The notes: generated from the letters alone by a model not told the origin. A stretch of 64,000 bases of DNA from Dugong dugon (GCA_030035585.1 CM057481.1:56119128-56183127), one strand, 5' to 3'. Shown: positions 10,076 through 22,009, counted from the stretch's first letter. Program-made: numbers and translations.

Positions 10076-11554
10076 AAACCCATGAAAAAATTCACATGCA
10101 AAATGTAACAATCCTTGTTGGTTACCAGGGATGGGAGGGGAGGGGGAAATACTAAATAGGCAATAGATAAGTGGTACCTTGGGTGAGAGGTGAGATAGTA
10201 CACAGTACAGGGGAAACTAACACAACCTGCACAAGGAAAGGTCATGGAGGCCCTATAGACACATCCAAACCCCCCGAGGGACTGAGTTGTTGGACAGAGG
10301 GCTCTGGGGACCATGGTCTCGGGGAACATCTAGCTCAATTGGCATGACACTACTTATAAAGATAATGCTCTACATTCTACCTTGGTGAGTAGTGTCTGGG
10401 GTCTTAAAAGCCTATGAGCGGCCATCTAAGATACTCCACTAGTCTCATCCCTTCGGGAGCAAGGGAGAATGAAGAGAACAGGATACAAGGAAAAGATTAG
10501 TCCAAAGGACTAATTGTCCACAGCTACCAAGGCCTCCACCGGACTGAGTCCAGTACAGCTAGATGGTGCTCGGCTACCACCACTGACTGCTCTGACCAGG
10601 ATCACAAGAGAGGGTTCTGGACAGAGCTAGAAAAGGATGTAGAGCATAATTTTAACTCCCCCCCCCCCAAAAAAAGACCAGATTTACTGGCCTAAAGAAT
10701 ACTGGAGAAACCTCAAGAGTATGGCCCCCAGACACCCTTTCAGCTTAGAGGTGAAGTTATCTTTGAGCTTCGATGTTAAGCCTGGGAGTGGACAGCCCAG
10801 TAAAACTAAATGGGACTAACAAGGTACAGGAGTCCGGTGACAAAGGCCAGAAGGCAGAGGGGGAGTAGGAAACTGATGATAAGGAACACAAATTGAGTAA
10901 GGACACTGTTGATGTGCTGTGAGATTGTTGACCACTGTTATAGGGCAACATTTGTAGTAACTATTAAATGGGAGGCTTTTTGTCCTGTAAGCCTTCATCT
11001 TGGGTGAGAATGGCAGCAAAATTGGAAGAGCATAGTCAATATCACTTAAATGTGTAAGTAAACAGTTTTGAAATGGTGTTAAAAAAAAAAAAAACCAAAT
11101 GAGACTAATGAGGTACAGTAGTCCAGTGACAAGGGCCAGAAGACAGAAGGGGACAAGGAAGTCCCCTGGTGATAGGGAACACAAGGTGGAGTAAGGATAT
11201 TCTTGATGTGCTGTGAGATTGTTAACCATTGTCATAGGGCAACATGTGTAGTAACTGTTAAATGAGAAACTATTTTGTTCTGTAAGCCTTCATCTTAAGT
11301 GAGAATAACAGCACAGTTGGAAGAGCGTAGTCAATGTCACTGAACTGTGAATGTGGAAATTCTTGAAACGGTGTATCTTTGGCCATCTGTAATTTTCATC
11401 AAAAAAAAAAAAAAAAGGTTGAGAATTTAGAGGCTTAATACGTTGTGGGGTTGTTAACCAATGTCATAGAACAACATGTGTACTACTATTTCATGAGAAA
11501 CTATTTGCTGTGTAAGCTTTCACCTGAAGTACAATAAAATAAAAAAAAAAAAAA
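10076..11554 (+). repeat. L1 copy 1 3'UTR with ~294-bp tandem duplication
   Basis: Non-coding sequence follows the ORF2 stop. It has an internal A-tract position before GACCAGATTTACTGG, here turned into a run of ten C then A (about 10660-10676). A segment starting near 10805 is repeated from about 11096 (TTGTTG/TTGTTA landmarks at 10925 and 11219, spacing 294), with an A-run at the junction, and a more diverged third unit starts near 11420 (landmark 11451). L1 copy 2 has only one of the first two units. The UTR ends in an AATAAAA-like signal and poly(A). Confidence 0.85.
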
Positions 11555-12295
11555 AGAAATCGAAAAGATAAACAACAAGATTTCAGAAATGGATGATGTC
11601 ATAGAAGGGCTGAGAGGCAGACTTGAAACCGTGGAAGACAGGATTCAGTGGAAATGAAGACAAACAGTTGGATACAACTCTGTTTCAGGAAAACTCAGAA
11701 AAAACAGCAAAGAAAAATGAAGAGACCCTGAGAGTTATGTGGGACACAATTAAAAGCAAAAATTTACAAGGGATTGGCATTCCAGAACAAGGGGAGAAAA
11801 CAAAAAACACAGAGAGGATCATTGAGGAATTGCTGACAGAAAACTTCCCCCATATAATGAAAGATGAAAAGATGGCCATCCAAGAAGCTCAACGAACCCC
11901 ATATAGAAGAGACCCCAAAAGAAAATCACCAAGGCATATCACATTCACACTCGCCAAAACCAAAGACAAACAAAGAATCCTGAGAGCAACTAGTGAAAAA
12001 CAAGAAGTCACATACAGAGGAGAAACAATAAGACTAAACTCAGATTATTCGGCAGAAACCATGCAGGCAAGAAGGCAATGGGATGACATATATAAAATCT
12101 TGAAAGAAAAAAAATTGTGAGCCAAGTATAATATATCCTGCAAAACTCTCGTTCAAATTTGATGGTAAAACTAGGTCATTTCTAGATAAACAGAAATTAA
12201 GGGAATATGTAAAAGTCAAACCAAACTTATAAGAATTATTAAAGGGAGTTCTTCGATCTGAGGACAAACAGCTTCAGCTCAAGGGCAGAACCTAG
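11555..12295 (+). pseudogene. L1 ORF1 3' part, truncated and frameshifted
   Basis: The fragment begins inside the coiled-coil region (EIEKINNKISEM-like) and keeps the RNA-binding and C-terminal parts. One extra T near 11644 (GATTCAG against GATCAG in copy 1) shifts the frame. An extra A in the run near 12112 leads to a stop at 12118-12120, and a TAA replaces a CAA in the CTD segment near 12230. The residue-220 tyrosine lost in copy 1 is present here. The counterpart of the ORF1 stop is TAG at 12293-12295. No start codon survives. Confidence 0.88.
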
Positions 12296-12729
12296 GACAC
12301 AGGATTGTACGAGCCAGATACCAATCTAGGAAATGAACTCTCGAGGACTATCCAACACCAAAAGAAATACAACAGGGAATCAGAGCAGTTAATCAATAAA
12401 TGACAACAACATCAAAACAATAAAAGAGGGAATAAACGGCATAGGTATAGAATCTTCGAATGGAGAGGAAGGCAAGGTGATACCAAGTAACGGTAGACTG
12501 CTTCAAACTTAGAAAGATAAGGGTAAAATTCATGGTAACCACAAAGAAAGTTAACAAACCAACTCATAAAAACGAAGACGAAAAACATAAAGTCTCGGCA
12601 AAAACAAAACCGACAAAGCAAAAGAAATGAAAAGAAAAATCCACAAACAAAAGTAACTCAGCAGAAGAGAGTAAGAAGAACAAAGAAAACTTCAGCACCA
12701 CAAAAAAAAAAAAAAAAAAACACTACAAA

Positions 12730-15700
12730 ATGACAGCAACAAACTCACATCTATCAATAATTATACTGAATGTAAATGGACTCAATGCACCCATAAAGAG
12801 ATGGAGAGTGGCAGAATGGATCAGAAAACAGAATCCATTAATATGCTGTCTACAAGAGACACACCATAGAAACAAAGATGTGAATTTATGAAAAGTCAAA
12901 GGTTGGAAAAAAATATATCACGCTAACAACTACCAACCAAAAAAGAGCAGGAGTGGCAATTCTAATCTCTGATGAAATAGACTTTAAAACAAAATCTACC
13001 ATAAGAGACAAAGAAGGACACTATATAGTGATTAAGGGGACGATCCATCATGAAGACATAACCATAATAAACATCTACGCACCCAATGACAGGGCTCCAA
13101 AATACATAAAACAAACTCTAACAACACTGAAAAGAGAAATTGACAGTTGCACAATAATAGAAGGAGACTTCAACACACCACTCTCAGTAAAGGACAGAAC
13201 AACTGAGAAGAAACTCAGCAAAAATACAGAAGACCTAAAGGGCACAATCAGCCAACTTGACCTCATAGACATATATAGAACACTCCATCCAACCACTGCA
13301 AAGTACACATTCTTTTCCAATGCACATGGAACATTCTCCAGAATAGACCACATCTTAGGCCACAGAGCAATCCTCAACAAGATCCAAAATGCTGAGATAA
13401 TTCAAAGTATCTTCTCTGACCACAATGCCATCAAGGTAGAAATTAACAATAGAAAGAGCAAGGAAAAAAAATCAAACACATGGAAACTGAATAATAACCT
13501 GCTTAAACATCAGTGGGTAATAGAAGAAATCAGAGATGGAAGCCAAAAATTCCTAGAATCAAATGAGAATGAGAACACATCATACCGAAACCTTTGGGAC
13601 ACAGCAAAGGCAGTCCTCAGAGGACAATTTATAGCAATAGATGCACATATCAAAAAAGAAGAAAGGGACAAAATCAAAACATTAACGACAGAACTCAAAC
13701 AAATAGAAAGAGAACAGCAAAAAAAGCCCACAACCACCGGAAGTCAGGAAATAGTAAAGATCAGAGCAGAAATAAATGAAATAGAGAACAGAAAAACAAT
13801 AGAAAGAATCAACAAAACCAAAACTTGGTTCTTTGAAAGAATCAACAAAATCGACAAGCCACTGGCCAGACTGACAAAAGAAAAACAGGAGAGGACACAA
13901 GTAAACTAAATAAGAAATGAAATGGGGGACATTACAACAGACCCAACTGAAATAAAAAGGATTATAACAGAATATTATGAAAAACTATACTCCAACAAAT
14001 TTGAAAACCTAGAGGAAATGGATAAATTTCTAGAAACACACAGCCTACCCAAACTACAACAAAGTGATGCTGAAAATCTGAACAGACCCATAATAAGAGA
14101 AGACATTTGAAAAGGTAATAAAAAAAGTCCCAACCAAAAAAAGTCCTGGCCCAGATGGCTTCACTGGAGAATTCTACAAAACATTTACAGAAGAGCTAGT
14201 TCCAGTACTACTCAAGCTATTTCAGAGCATAGAAGAGGAAGCAATACTTCCTAATTCATTCTATGAAGCCAGCATAACACTGATACCAAAACCTGGCAAA
14301 GACATCACAAAAAAAGAAAACTACAGACCAATATCTCTCATGAATATAGATGCAAAAATTCTCAACAAAATTCTAGCCAATAGAATTCAGCATCATATCA
14401 AAAAAATAATACACCATGACCCAGTAGGATTCATACCAGGTGTGCAAGTATGTTTCAACATTAGAAAATCCATCAACGTAATCCACCACATAAATAAAAG
14501 GAAAGAAAAGAATCACATGATCATCTCAATTGACACAGAAAAGGCATTTGACAAAGTCCAACACCCATTCCTGATAAAAACTCTCAATAAAATAGGTATA
14601 GAAGGGAAATTTCTCAACATAATAAAGGGCATCTATGCAAAACCAGTGCCCAACATCATTCTTAATGGAGAGAGGCTGAAAACATTCCCCTCGAAAACAG
14701 GAACAAGACAAGGATGCCCTTTATCACCACTCCTATTTAACATTGTGCTGGAAGTTCTAGCTAGAGCAATAAGGCAAGAAAAAGAGATCAAGGGCATCCA
14801 AATTGGTAATGAAGAAGTTAAACTCTCCCTGTTTGCAGATGATATGATACTATACATAGAAAACCCTAAAGACTCCACGAGAAATCTACTGGAACTAATA
14901 GAAAGATTCAGCAGAGTAGCAGGATATAAGATAAACATTCAAAAATCAGTTGGATTCCTATACACCAGTAAGGAGAACGATGAAAAGGAAATCAGGAAAA
15001 CAATACCATTTTCAATAGCCCCTAAAATGATAAAATACTTAGGAAGAAATCTGACCAGGAATGTAAAAGACCTATACAAAGAAAACTACAAAACACTACT
15101 GCATGAAACCCAAAGGGATCTATATAAATGGAAAAACATACCATGCTCATGGATAGGCAGACTCAACATTGTGAAAATGTCAATTCTAACCAAAGCAATT
15201 TACAAATACAATGCAATCCCCATCCAAATACCAACAACATTCTTCAAAGAGATGGAAAAGCTAATCATTAACTTTATATGGAAAGGGAAGAAACCCCGAA
15301 TTAGTAAAGCACTACTGAAGAAGAAGAATAAAGTGAGAGGACTCACACTACCTGACTTCAGAACCTACTATACAGCTACAGTAGTCAAAACAGCCTGGTA
15401 CTGGTACAACAACAGATACATTGACCAATGGAACAGAATTGAGAACCCAGATGTAAATCCATCCACCTATGGTCACCTGATCTTCGACAAGGGCCCAAAG
15501 TCCACCAAATGGGGAAAAGACAGTCTTTTTAACAAATGGTGCTGGCAAAACTGGATATCCATCTGCAAAAAAATGAAACAGGACCCATACCTCACGCCGT
15601 ATACAAAAACTACTTTAAAATGGATCAAAGACCTGAATATAAAGCCTAAAACTATAAAGTTCATAGAAGAAAAAATAGGACCAACACTACAGGCCTTAAT

Positions 15701-16559
15701 ACATGGCATTAACAGGATACAAACCATAACCATCAATGCACAAAACCCAACAGATAAGCTAGATAACTGCGATCTTCTAAAAATCGAACACCTATGCTCT
15801 TCAAAAGACTTCACCAAAAGAGTCAAAAGAGAACCTACAGACTGGGAAAAAATTTTTGGACAGTACAAGTCAGACAAAGGTCTAATCTCCATAATCTACA
15901 AGAAAATCCAACACCTCTACAACAAAAAGACAAATAATCCTATTAAAAAATGGGCAAAGGAAAAGAACAGACACTTTATCAAAGACGACATTCAAATGGC
16001 CAACACACACATGAGGAAATGCTCGTGATCACTAGCCATTAGAGAAATGCAAATTAAAACCACCATGACATACCTTCTCACCCTGGCGCTACTGGCACCA
16101 ATCAAAAACACTGGAAATAGCAAACGTTGGAGTGGCTGTGGGGAGAAGGGAACTCTTATGCACTGCTGGTGGGAATGCAAAATGATAAAACCATTTTGGA
16201 AAATGATATGGCGCTTCCTCAGAAAGCTAGAAATAGACTTACCATTTGATCCAGCAATCCCACTTCTAGGAATATATCCTAGAGAAATAATAGTCGTCAC
16301 TCGAATAGACATATGCACACCTATATCCATGGCAGCCTTGTTCACAATAGCAAAAGGATGGAAACAACCTAGACGCCCATCAACAGATGAATGGATAAAC
16401 AAACTATGGTACATACACACAATGGAGTACTACGCAACGAGAAAGAAGAATAATGAATCTGTGAAGCATCTCATAACATGGGTGAAACTGGAGGACATTA
16501 TGCTGAGTGAAATAAGTCAATCACAAAAGGACAAATATTGTATGAGACCTCTATTGTAA
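12730..16559 (+). pseudogene. L1 ORF2 of copy 2, broken
   Basis: Same endonuclease/reverse transcriptase protein as in copy 1. Endonuclease motifs NVNGLN, GDFNTPLS (GDFNT near 13165) and SDHNAIKVEI lie at about 12770-13450. The longest intact piece (14340-16028, 562 codons) holds [14 protein letters not shown] and the catalytic FADD at 14832-14843. Lesions: TGA near 12888 (TTA in copy 1), a small insertion near 12930, TAA at 13907-13909 (CAA in copy 1), +1 T near 14105, and TGA at 16026-16028 (CGA in copy 1). In the C-terminal Cys-rich motif the first Cys is Arg ([10 protein letters not shown]), so zinc-type binding would be impaired. Ends [10 protein letters not shown] like copy 1. Confidence 0.92.
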
Positions 16560-17734
16560 AAACCCATGAAAAAGTTCACACACAAATGGTAACAATCTTT
16601 GTTGGTTACCAGGGATGGGAGGGGTGGTGGTGGGGAATACTAAATAGGCAATAGATAAGTGGTATCTTGGGTGAAGGGTGAGACACTACACAATACAGGG
16701 GAAACTAGCACAACCTGTACAAGGAAAGGTCATGGAAACCCCATAGACACATCCAAACTCCCTGAGGGACTGAATTGCTGGGCGGAGGGCTGTGGGGACC
16801 ATGATCTCGGGGAATATCTAGCTCAATTGTCATGACACAGCTTATAAAGACAATGCTCTACATTCTACCTTGGTGAGTAGTGTCTGGGGTCTTAAAAGCC
16901 TGTGAGCGGCCATCTAAGATACTCCACTGGTCTCATCCCTTTGGGAGCAAGGGAGAATGAAGAGAACAGGATACAAGGAAAAGATTAGTCCAAAGGACTA
17001 ATGGTCCACAGCTACCAAGGCCTCCACCGGACTGAGTCCAGTACAGCTAGATGGTGCCCGGCTACCACCACTGACTGCTCTGACCAGGATCACAACAGAG
17101 GGTTCTGGACAGAGCTGCAGAAGGATGTAGAGCATAATTCTAACTCACAAAAAAAAAAGACCAGATTTACTGACCTAAAGGAGACTGGAGAAACCTCAAG
17201 AGTATGGCCCCCAGACACCCTTTTAGCTCAGTGGTGAAGTTACCTCTGAGGTTCACTGTTCAGCCTGGGAGTGGACAGCCCCATAAAACCATGAGGCTAA
17301 TGAAGTACAGGAGTCCAGTGACAAGGGCCAGAAGGCAGATGGGGACAGGGAAGCTGGTGATAGGGAACCGAAGGTTGAGTAAGGATATTGCTGATGTGTT
17401 GTGAGATTGTTAACCATTGTCATGGGGTAACATGTGTAGTAACTGTTTAATGAGAAACTATTTTGTTCTGTAAGTCTTCATCTTAAGTGAGAATAACAGC
17501 ACAATTGGAAGTGCGTAGTCAATGTCACTGAACTGTGTATGTAGAAATTTTTGAAACAGTGTATCTTTGGCTATGTGTATTTTCAACAACAACAAAAAAA
17601 AGGTTGAGAATTTAGAAGGTTAATATGTTGTGGGGTTGTTAACAATGTCATAAAACAACATGTGTACTACTGTTTCATGAGAAACTATTTGTTCTGTAAT
17701 CCTTCACCTGAAGTAAATTAGAATATTAAAAATA
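16560..17734 (+). repeat. L1 copy 2 3'UTR
   Basis: It aligns by eye with the 3'UTR of copy 1 but has a single copy of the ~294-bp unit (TTGTTAACC near 17408) plus the diverged terminal unit (near 17637). An A-tract precedes GACCAGATTTACTGACC near 17147. The tail is short (ATTAAAAATA) and merges with the target duplication. Confidence 0.85.
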
Positions 17735-17747
17735 AAGATCTATACAC

Positions 17748-17905
17748 CGAAAACAACAAACACATTATTAGGGTAAATTAAGGAAAAGCTAAAAATCAGA
17801 AAGATATACTATGTTTATAGATTAGAAGACTCAGTAATTTGATAGGATGCTGATGCTCACCAAATAGATTAATAGATTCAATGCAGTCCTGATCAAAATG
17901 CATTT
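17748..17905 (+). mobile_element. Ancient L1 ORF2 relic (part 3)
   Basis: This resumes the old L1 cut by the young L1 block. It starts just after the second AAGATCTATACAC, continues with GATTAGAAGACTCAGTAATTT and ends near TTCAATGCAGTCCTGATCAAAATGC, the conserved L1 segment downstream of the reverse transcriptase domain. Degenerate. Confidence 0.7.
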
Positions 17906-17988
17906 CTTTGGGTCTGGCTTCTTTCACTTAGTGCAATGTTTTTTGAGTTTCATCGATGTAGTGATGTATTGGGGATACTGTGTGGTTT
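17906..17988 (-). mobile_element. Old L1 ORF2 3' piece (left part)
   Basis: TCTGGCTTCTTTCACTTAG...AATGTTTTTTGAGTTTCATC is the reverse complement of the L1 ORF2 C-terminal coding region. It is interrupted by an RTE insertion and continues at about 18929. Confidence 0.6.
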
Positions 17989-18928
17989 AAAGTCAAGAAA
18001 GATGTGCATCAGGGTTGTATCCTTTCACCATACTTATTCAATCTGTATGCTGAGCAAATAATCTGAGAAGTTGGACTATATGAAGAAGAACAGGGCATCA
18101 GGATTGGAGGAAGACTCATTAAAAACCTGCGTTATGCAGATGACACAACCTTCCTTGCTAAAAGTGAAGAGGACTTGAAGTACTTACTGATGAAGATCAA
18201 AGACTACAGCTTGCAGTATTGATTACATCTCAACCTAAAGAAAACAAAAATCCTCACAACTGGACCAATAATCAACATCATGATAAACAGAGAAGAGGTT
18301 TACTTTGTCAAGGATTTCATTCTACTTGGATCCGCTATCAACCCCCATGGAAGCAGCAGTCAAGAAATCAAATGATGCATTGCATTGGGCAAATCTGCTG
18401 CAAAGACCTCTTTAAAGTGTTGAAAAGCAAAGATGTCACTCTAAGGACTAAGGTGTGCCTTACCCAAGCCATGGTGTTTTCAATCGCCTGATATGCATGT
18501 GAAAGCTGGGCAATGAATAATAAAAACTGAAGAAGAGTTGACACCTTTGAATTATGGTGTTGGTGAAGAATATTGAAAATACCATGGACTACCAAAAGAA
18601 TGAATAAATCTGTCTTGCAAGAAGCACAGCCAGATGCTCCTTGGAAGCAAGGATGGTGAGACCGGGTTTCACATACTTCGGACATGTTATCAGAAGGGAT
18701 CAATCCCTGGAGAAGGACATCATGCTTGGTAAAGTAGAGGTAAACAGGAAAAAAAGAGGAAGATCCTCAATGAGATGGATTGATACAGTGGCTCCAACAA
18801 TGAGCTCAATCATAACAACAATTGCGAGGATGGTGCAGGACTGGGCAGTGTGTCGTTCTGTTGTTCATAGAGTTGCTATGAGTCGGAACTAACTTGATGG
18901 CACCTAATAACAACAATAACAACAAACT
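17989..18928 (+). mobile_element. RTE (BovB-clade) LINE, 3' half
   Basis: A 5'-truncated RTE begins inside the reverse transcriptase at an HQGCILSPYLFNLYAEQII-like segment. It contains the catalytic box LRYADDTTFLAKSEEDLK (about 18130-18180), then the RTE C-terminal region ending RRWIDTVAP, and the 3' terminus GAGTTGCTATGAGTCGGAACTAACTTGATGGCACC with an AACAACAA-type tail. In-frame stops (for example the TGA after YSLQY near 18221) make it a pseudogene. Its 3' end is the same as in the AfroSINEs. Confidence 0.88.
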
Positions 18929-19260
18929 TTTTATTGATGAGCAATATTCCATTGAATATGTCTACCACAATTTATCATTCTCCTGTCATTGGATAATTGG
19001 GTTATTTCAAATTTGGGGAAAAATTATGATTAAAGCTGCTATAAATATTCATGTATAAGTCTTTGTGTGATCATGTTTTCGTCTCTCTTGGGAAAAAATC
19101 TAGAAATGGAATTGCTGGATTATATAGCATGTGTATGTTTATCTTCATAAGACATCACCAAACTGTTTTCCAAAGTGGATTTACCGTATTGCCTTTCCAT
19201 CAGAAATACTGCAGAATTCTAGCTGCTGTATATTCTTCCAACACTTTATATGTATGAAAA
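18929..19260 (-). mobile_element. Old L1 ORF2 3' piece (right part)
   Basis: The minus strand continues the L1 relic of 17906-17988. Landmarks on the plus strand are CAATATTCCATTGAATATG, TTGGGTTATTTCAAATTTGG, GAATTGCTGGATTATA and CAAACTGTTTTCCAAAGTGG, all reverse complements of conserved L1 ORF2 C-terminal sequence. The RTE inserted between the two parts. Confidence 0.7.
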
Positions 19261-19294
19261 TTTTGGAGAAGGTGAATTAATGGTGACATAAAAG

Positions 19295-19480
19295 AGGTAA
19301 ATATTTTCATGGAGTGATGGGGTTGACTGCAAAGGGACACGAGGGAACGATCTGAGGTGATGAATAGTCTATTTCTTGATTTTGATACTAGTAACATAGG
19401 GTGTACACATTTGTCAAATCTCATCAAAATAAGGGTGCATTGGATTGTATGTACATTTACTTCAACAAAATTGCTTAAAA
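19295..19480 (+). mobile_element. Old L1 3'UTR fragment
   Basis: GGAGTGATGGGGTTGAC...TATTTCTTGATTTTGATAC...GTACACATTTGTCAAA resembles the 3'UTR of old L1M-type elements. Boundaries are approximate. Confidence 0.45.
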
Positions 19481-19499
19481 ATAACTCAATTTTTTTTTT

Positions 19500-19910
19500 T
19501 TTAACTAGCAGATTATACAGCTGAAGATAGAATGATCAAATTGAATACGGGTTAGAAAAAATTACCCAAGATGCAACATGGAGACAGACACACAAGAGGG
19601 GAAATACAGAAGAGACAGTAAGAGGCATATTATAGAGTGAGAAGAGGCTACATATGTCTGATGGGAGTCCAGCAAGCGGAGAAAAGACCGAACGGGTAGA
19701 AGCAAAATTCTTAAGAGAATTTTCACAACTGATGAATGATTTCCATCTACAGACTGATGAAGCCCAATCTTACACAAGACAACGGATGTGTCATAGTGAA
19801 ACTTCAGAAAACCAAAGAAAAGGAACAATTTGTAGAAGAAGCTAGAGAAAAAAAACACATTGCCTCTTCTAACAAGTTAAATTCAGTCGCTGCAGTGAAC
19901 AGGAGTAAAG
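19500..19910 (+). pseudogene. Old L1 ORF1 C-terminal relic
   Basis: Translation in shifting frames gives an EFSQLMNDFHLQTDEAQSYT segment, then a HIVVKLQKTKEKEQ-like and an AREKKHIAS segment, the order of a mammalian L1 ORF1 RRM/CTD. It is interrupted by frameshifts and ends near CAGTCGCTGCAGTGAACAG. Much older and more diverged than the ORF1 copies at 4.8 and 11.6 kb. No function expected. Confidence 0.55.
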
Positions 19911-20164
19911 ACATGGTATGTTCCCAAATCCCATATTCCAGAGTAAGGCACTGTTTTGATAGATAATTGTGAGTCATTTTGGCCACTAATGACCGAGCCC
20001 ATTCCCTAAGTGTGGGGAATTTCTTCACCTGGTGAAATAAAGCTTTTTTTCTACTATAGAAGATTCTTGCTTGCAGCTAAGAAGTGGGCATATTACCTAG
20101 GTTTGGCCAAGCATACAAACTCCCTAACCACCCCTTCCCATTTTGAATTAGAAATTAATCACGA

Positions 20165-20500
20165 TAACGCCAAAACAGCACAGGAACACTTATATCAGAA
20201 GGTGTTGGCAGCAGGGGATATGGTCTTAGCAGCTTCCAGTGTCTGGCATTTACTTGGTCAATAGTGCAAACTGTGATGTCTGTGTTGGCATTGGAAGCCC
20301 CAGACTTCTCACTGGAACTAGTTCTGCTGTTTGATTTAGGCATTGCTCATGGCTGTGTAGCTTCAAAGCCTGGTTTCTCAGCCCCCCTGAAGATTCTATG
20401 AACTACCCCAAATCGTTTATTAAATTTCTTTCCTGCATGAATCACCCCAACTTGGTTTTTCTTGCTTGCAACTAAAACCCCTGAATCTAGGGCTCTGGGT
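20165..20500 (+). mobile_element. Possible ERVL-type LTR remnant
   Basis: The arrangement GTCTGTGTTGGCATTGGAAGCC, CTCAGCCCCCCTGAAGATTCTATGA, then a TTTATTAAATTTCTTT poly(A)-signal-like segment and TTGCTTGCAACTAAAACCC recalls mammalian ERVL LTR 3' portions. Ends are not defined. Tentative. Confidence 0.3.
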
Positions 20501-20879
20501 AACAAGGCAATTTGTGCAGGTAGCTAATATCTCATCCTCCCGCCCACCAGCTGCAATGCCCCATGAAAATGATAAACAAAGCCATGTAATGAGTATAAAT
20601 TTTACTCCTCAAAACTAGTGTGCAAACATATCCCTAAATTTTAATATGCTTCAGAGTCTCTATACTTCTATGCTGGTTGAAAATTCAACCTGTCATCACC
20701 AGGGCTCCTCACTATTCGTCAACCCTGAGATCGTGCACATGAATCAAAGTTCTTACTCAGTCTGTAATATTCATAGAAACCACTCTTTATTATCTTTATT
20801 TTTATATAAAAAAGACACTAACCATACTACCATACAACTTGATTTTTTTTTTAAATTTTTCAACTAAGAAATACTTTAA

Positions 20880-20985
20880 GGTCACATAACAATGTATGTG
20901 CAAGTTTTTGTATAAGAGACTAACTTGAAATGTAAACTTTCATTTAAACTATAATAAACAAAAAAAGAAAAAAAAAAGCTGAAAA
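20880..20985 (+). mobile_element. L1 3' terminus fragment
   Basis: GGTCACATAACAATGTATGTGCAAG...GTATAAGAGACTAACTTGAAATGTAAAC then poly(A) is the 3' end of the same L1 lineage whose end appears in reverse at 22942 and at 58970-59035. Only the last ~100 bp are present. Confidence 0.65.
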
Positions 20986-21039
20986 ATAAAGAAAAAAAAG
21001 AAATATTTTAAATAGCCATTAAAATTATGAAAAACAATC

Positions 21040-21530
21040 ACAAGCACACATGTAGCCAACATCCACCCTGAACAATGTTAAAAATATTAAATACTGCTAT
21101 ATTTGCTTCATCATTTTTTTTCAACAATTAAGATCTTGCAGTTGGAGCCCCATCTCTCCCTGTGCCATTTTTCTTCTTTCCTTAGAGGAGACTATTATCA
21201 TCAAGTTGGAATGAGGCCCTCCTATTGATGTTTTTATATACTTACTATATAAATAGCCTATGGTTTAATCTTGCATGTTTTTAAAATTTATGTACAGGGG
21301 GTCATAGACTTTGTATTTTTCTACAACTTGCCTTTTTCAACTCAATATTAATTTTTTTAACTTATTAATACAGGGTGAATTGGTTCATTTATGTTTAACT
21401 GCTGCATGTATATATAATTTATTCATGCCCATCTCAGTGGAGATGAAAGTTGTTTCCATTTTTGTACTTTCACAGGGAGTGATGCAATGAACACCCTGTC
21501 CATATGTCCTTGTGGTTATAAATGAAGGCA
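21040..21530 (-). mobile_element. Degenerate L1 3' region (tentative)
   Basis: The plus strand shows blocks (TAGCCAACATCCACCCTGAACAATG, TACTTACTATATAAATAGCC, CAACTTGCCTTTTTCAACTCAATATT) that recall reverse-complemented L1M 3' sequence. Strongly diverged, with uncertain ends. Confidence 0.4.
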
Positions 21531-22009
21531 GCCTACTTTTCAGTCCTTCTAGTCCTCACTATTATACCCAATTTCCAAACTTACATGGTCCACTGAAAAG
21601 GGGCAATACCTTAGCTTTCTGCTTAAGGACGAACATCTCTGCTTATTTGGGAACCTCAGAACTTAGTTCCAGCTTCCTGGGTGTTATTGCATAGCACTTA
21701 ATCTCCTCTGAGGTCTTCTACTATGAGGTAGAGGACGCCTGGTATCTGCTACTGCCAAACTTGCAAAACTCTCACCCCTTCCTTGTTCTAGGGGAAGATT
21801 TCCAAAAGGTCTTCCTCTCTAAGGTCTGTATCACTTCATCACTAGCACTTTCTTCCATCCCCTCTCACTACAGGACAATTTAGCATAATTTCTCCCAGGG
21901 AAACTCATACTTTTGAGTCATACATTGGCATTCTGGTCAACAAATATCAGTAAAAATGGTGATAAAGTAAAAGAAACACATTTAGAGTGTACTTTAAAAA
22001 ATACGTATT

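Larger units (their letters stand above)
2815..11554 (+). mobile_element. L1 copy 1, complete 5' to 3', inactive
   Basis: This is a full-length L1: long 5'UTR (2815-4782), ORF1 (4783-5832), a 430-bp inter-ORF spacer, ORF2 (6264-10075), then a 1.4-kb 3'UTR with poly(A) at about 11540-11554. The left target duplication is AAGATCTATACAC at 2802-2814; its partner lies at 17735-17747, beyond L1 copy 2. ORF1 has one nonsense codon and ORF2 several frameshifts and stops, so it cannot move by itself. It would have encoded the machinery that copies L1 RNA into DNA at the nicked target. Confidence 0.93.
11555..17734 (+). mobile_element. L1 copy 2, 5'-truncated inside ORF1, inactive
   Basis: A second L1 in the same orientation starts abruptly within ORF1 (AGAAATCGAAAAGATAAACAA) directly after the poly(A) of copy 1. 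It carries the ORF1 remainder, spacer, ORF2 (12730-16559) and 3'UTR (16560-17734). Its left junction has only A-rich sequence, and its right edge meets AAGATCTATACAC, the duplication paired with 2802-2814. The simplest reading is insertion into the A-tail of copy 1. It is about 6.2 kb and close in sequence to copy 1. Confidence 0.9.
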
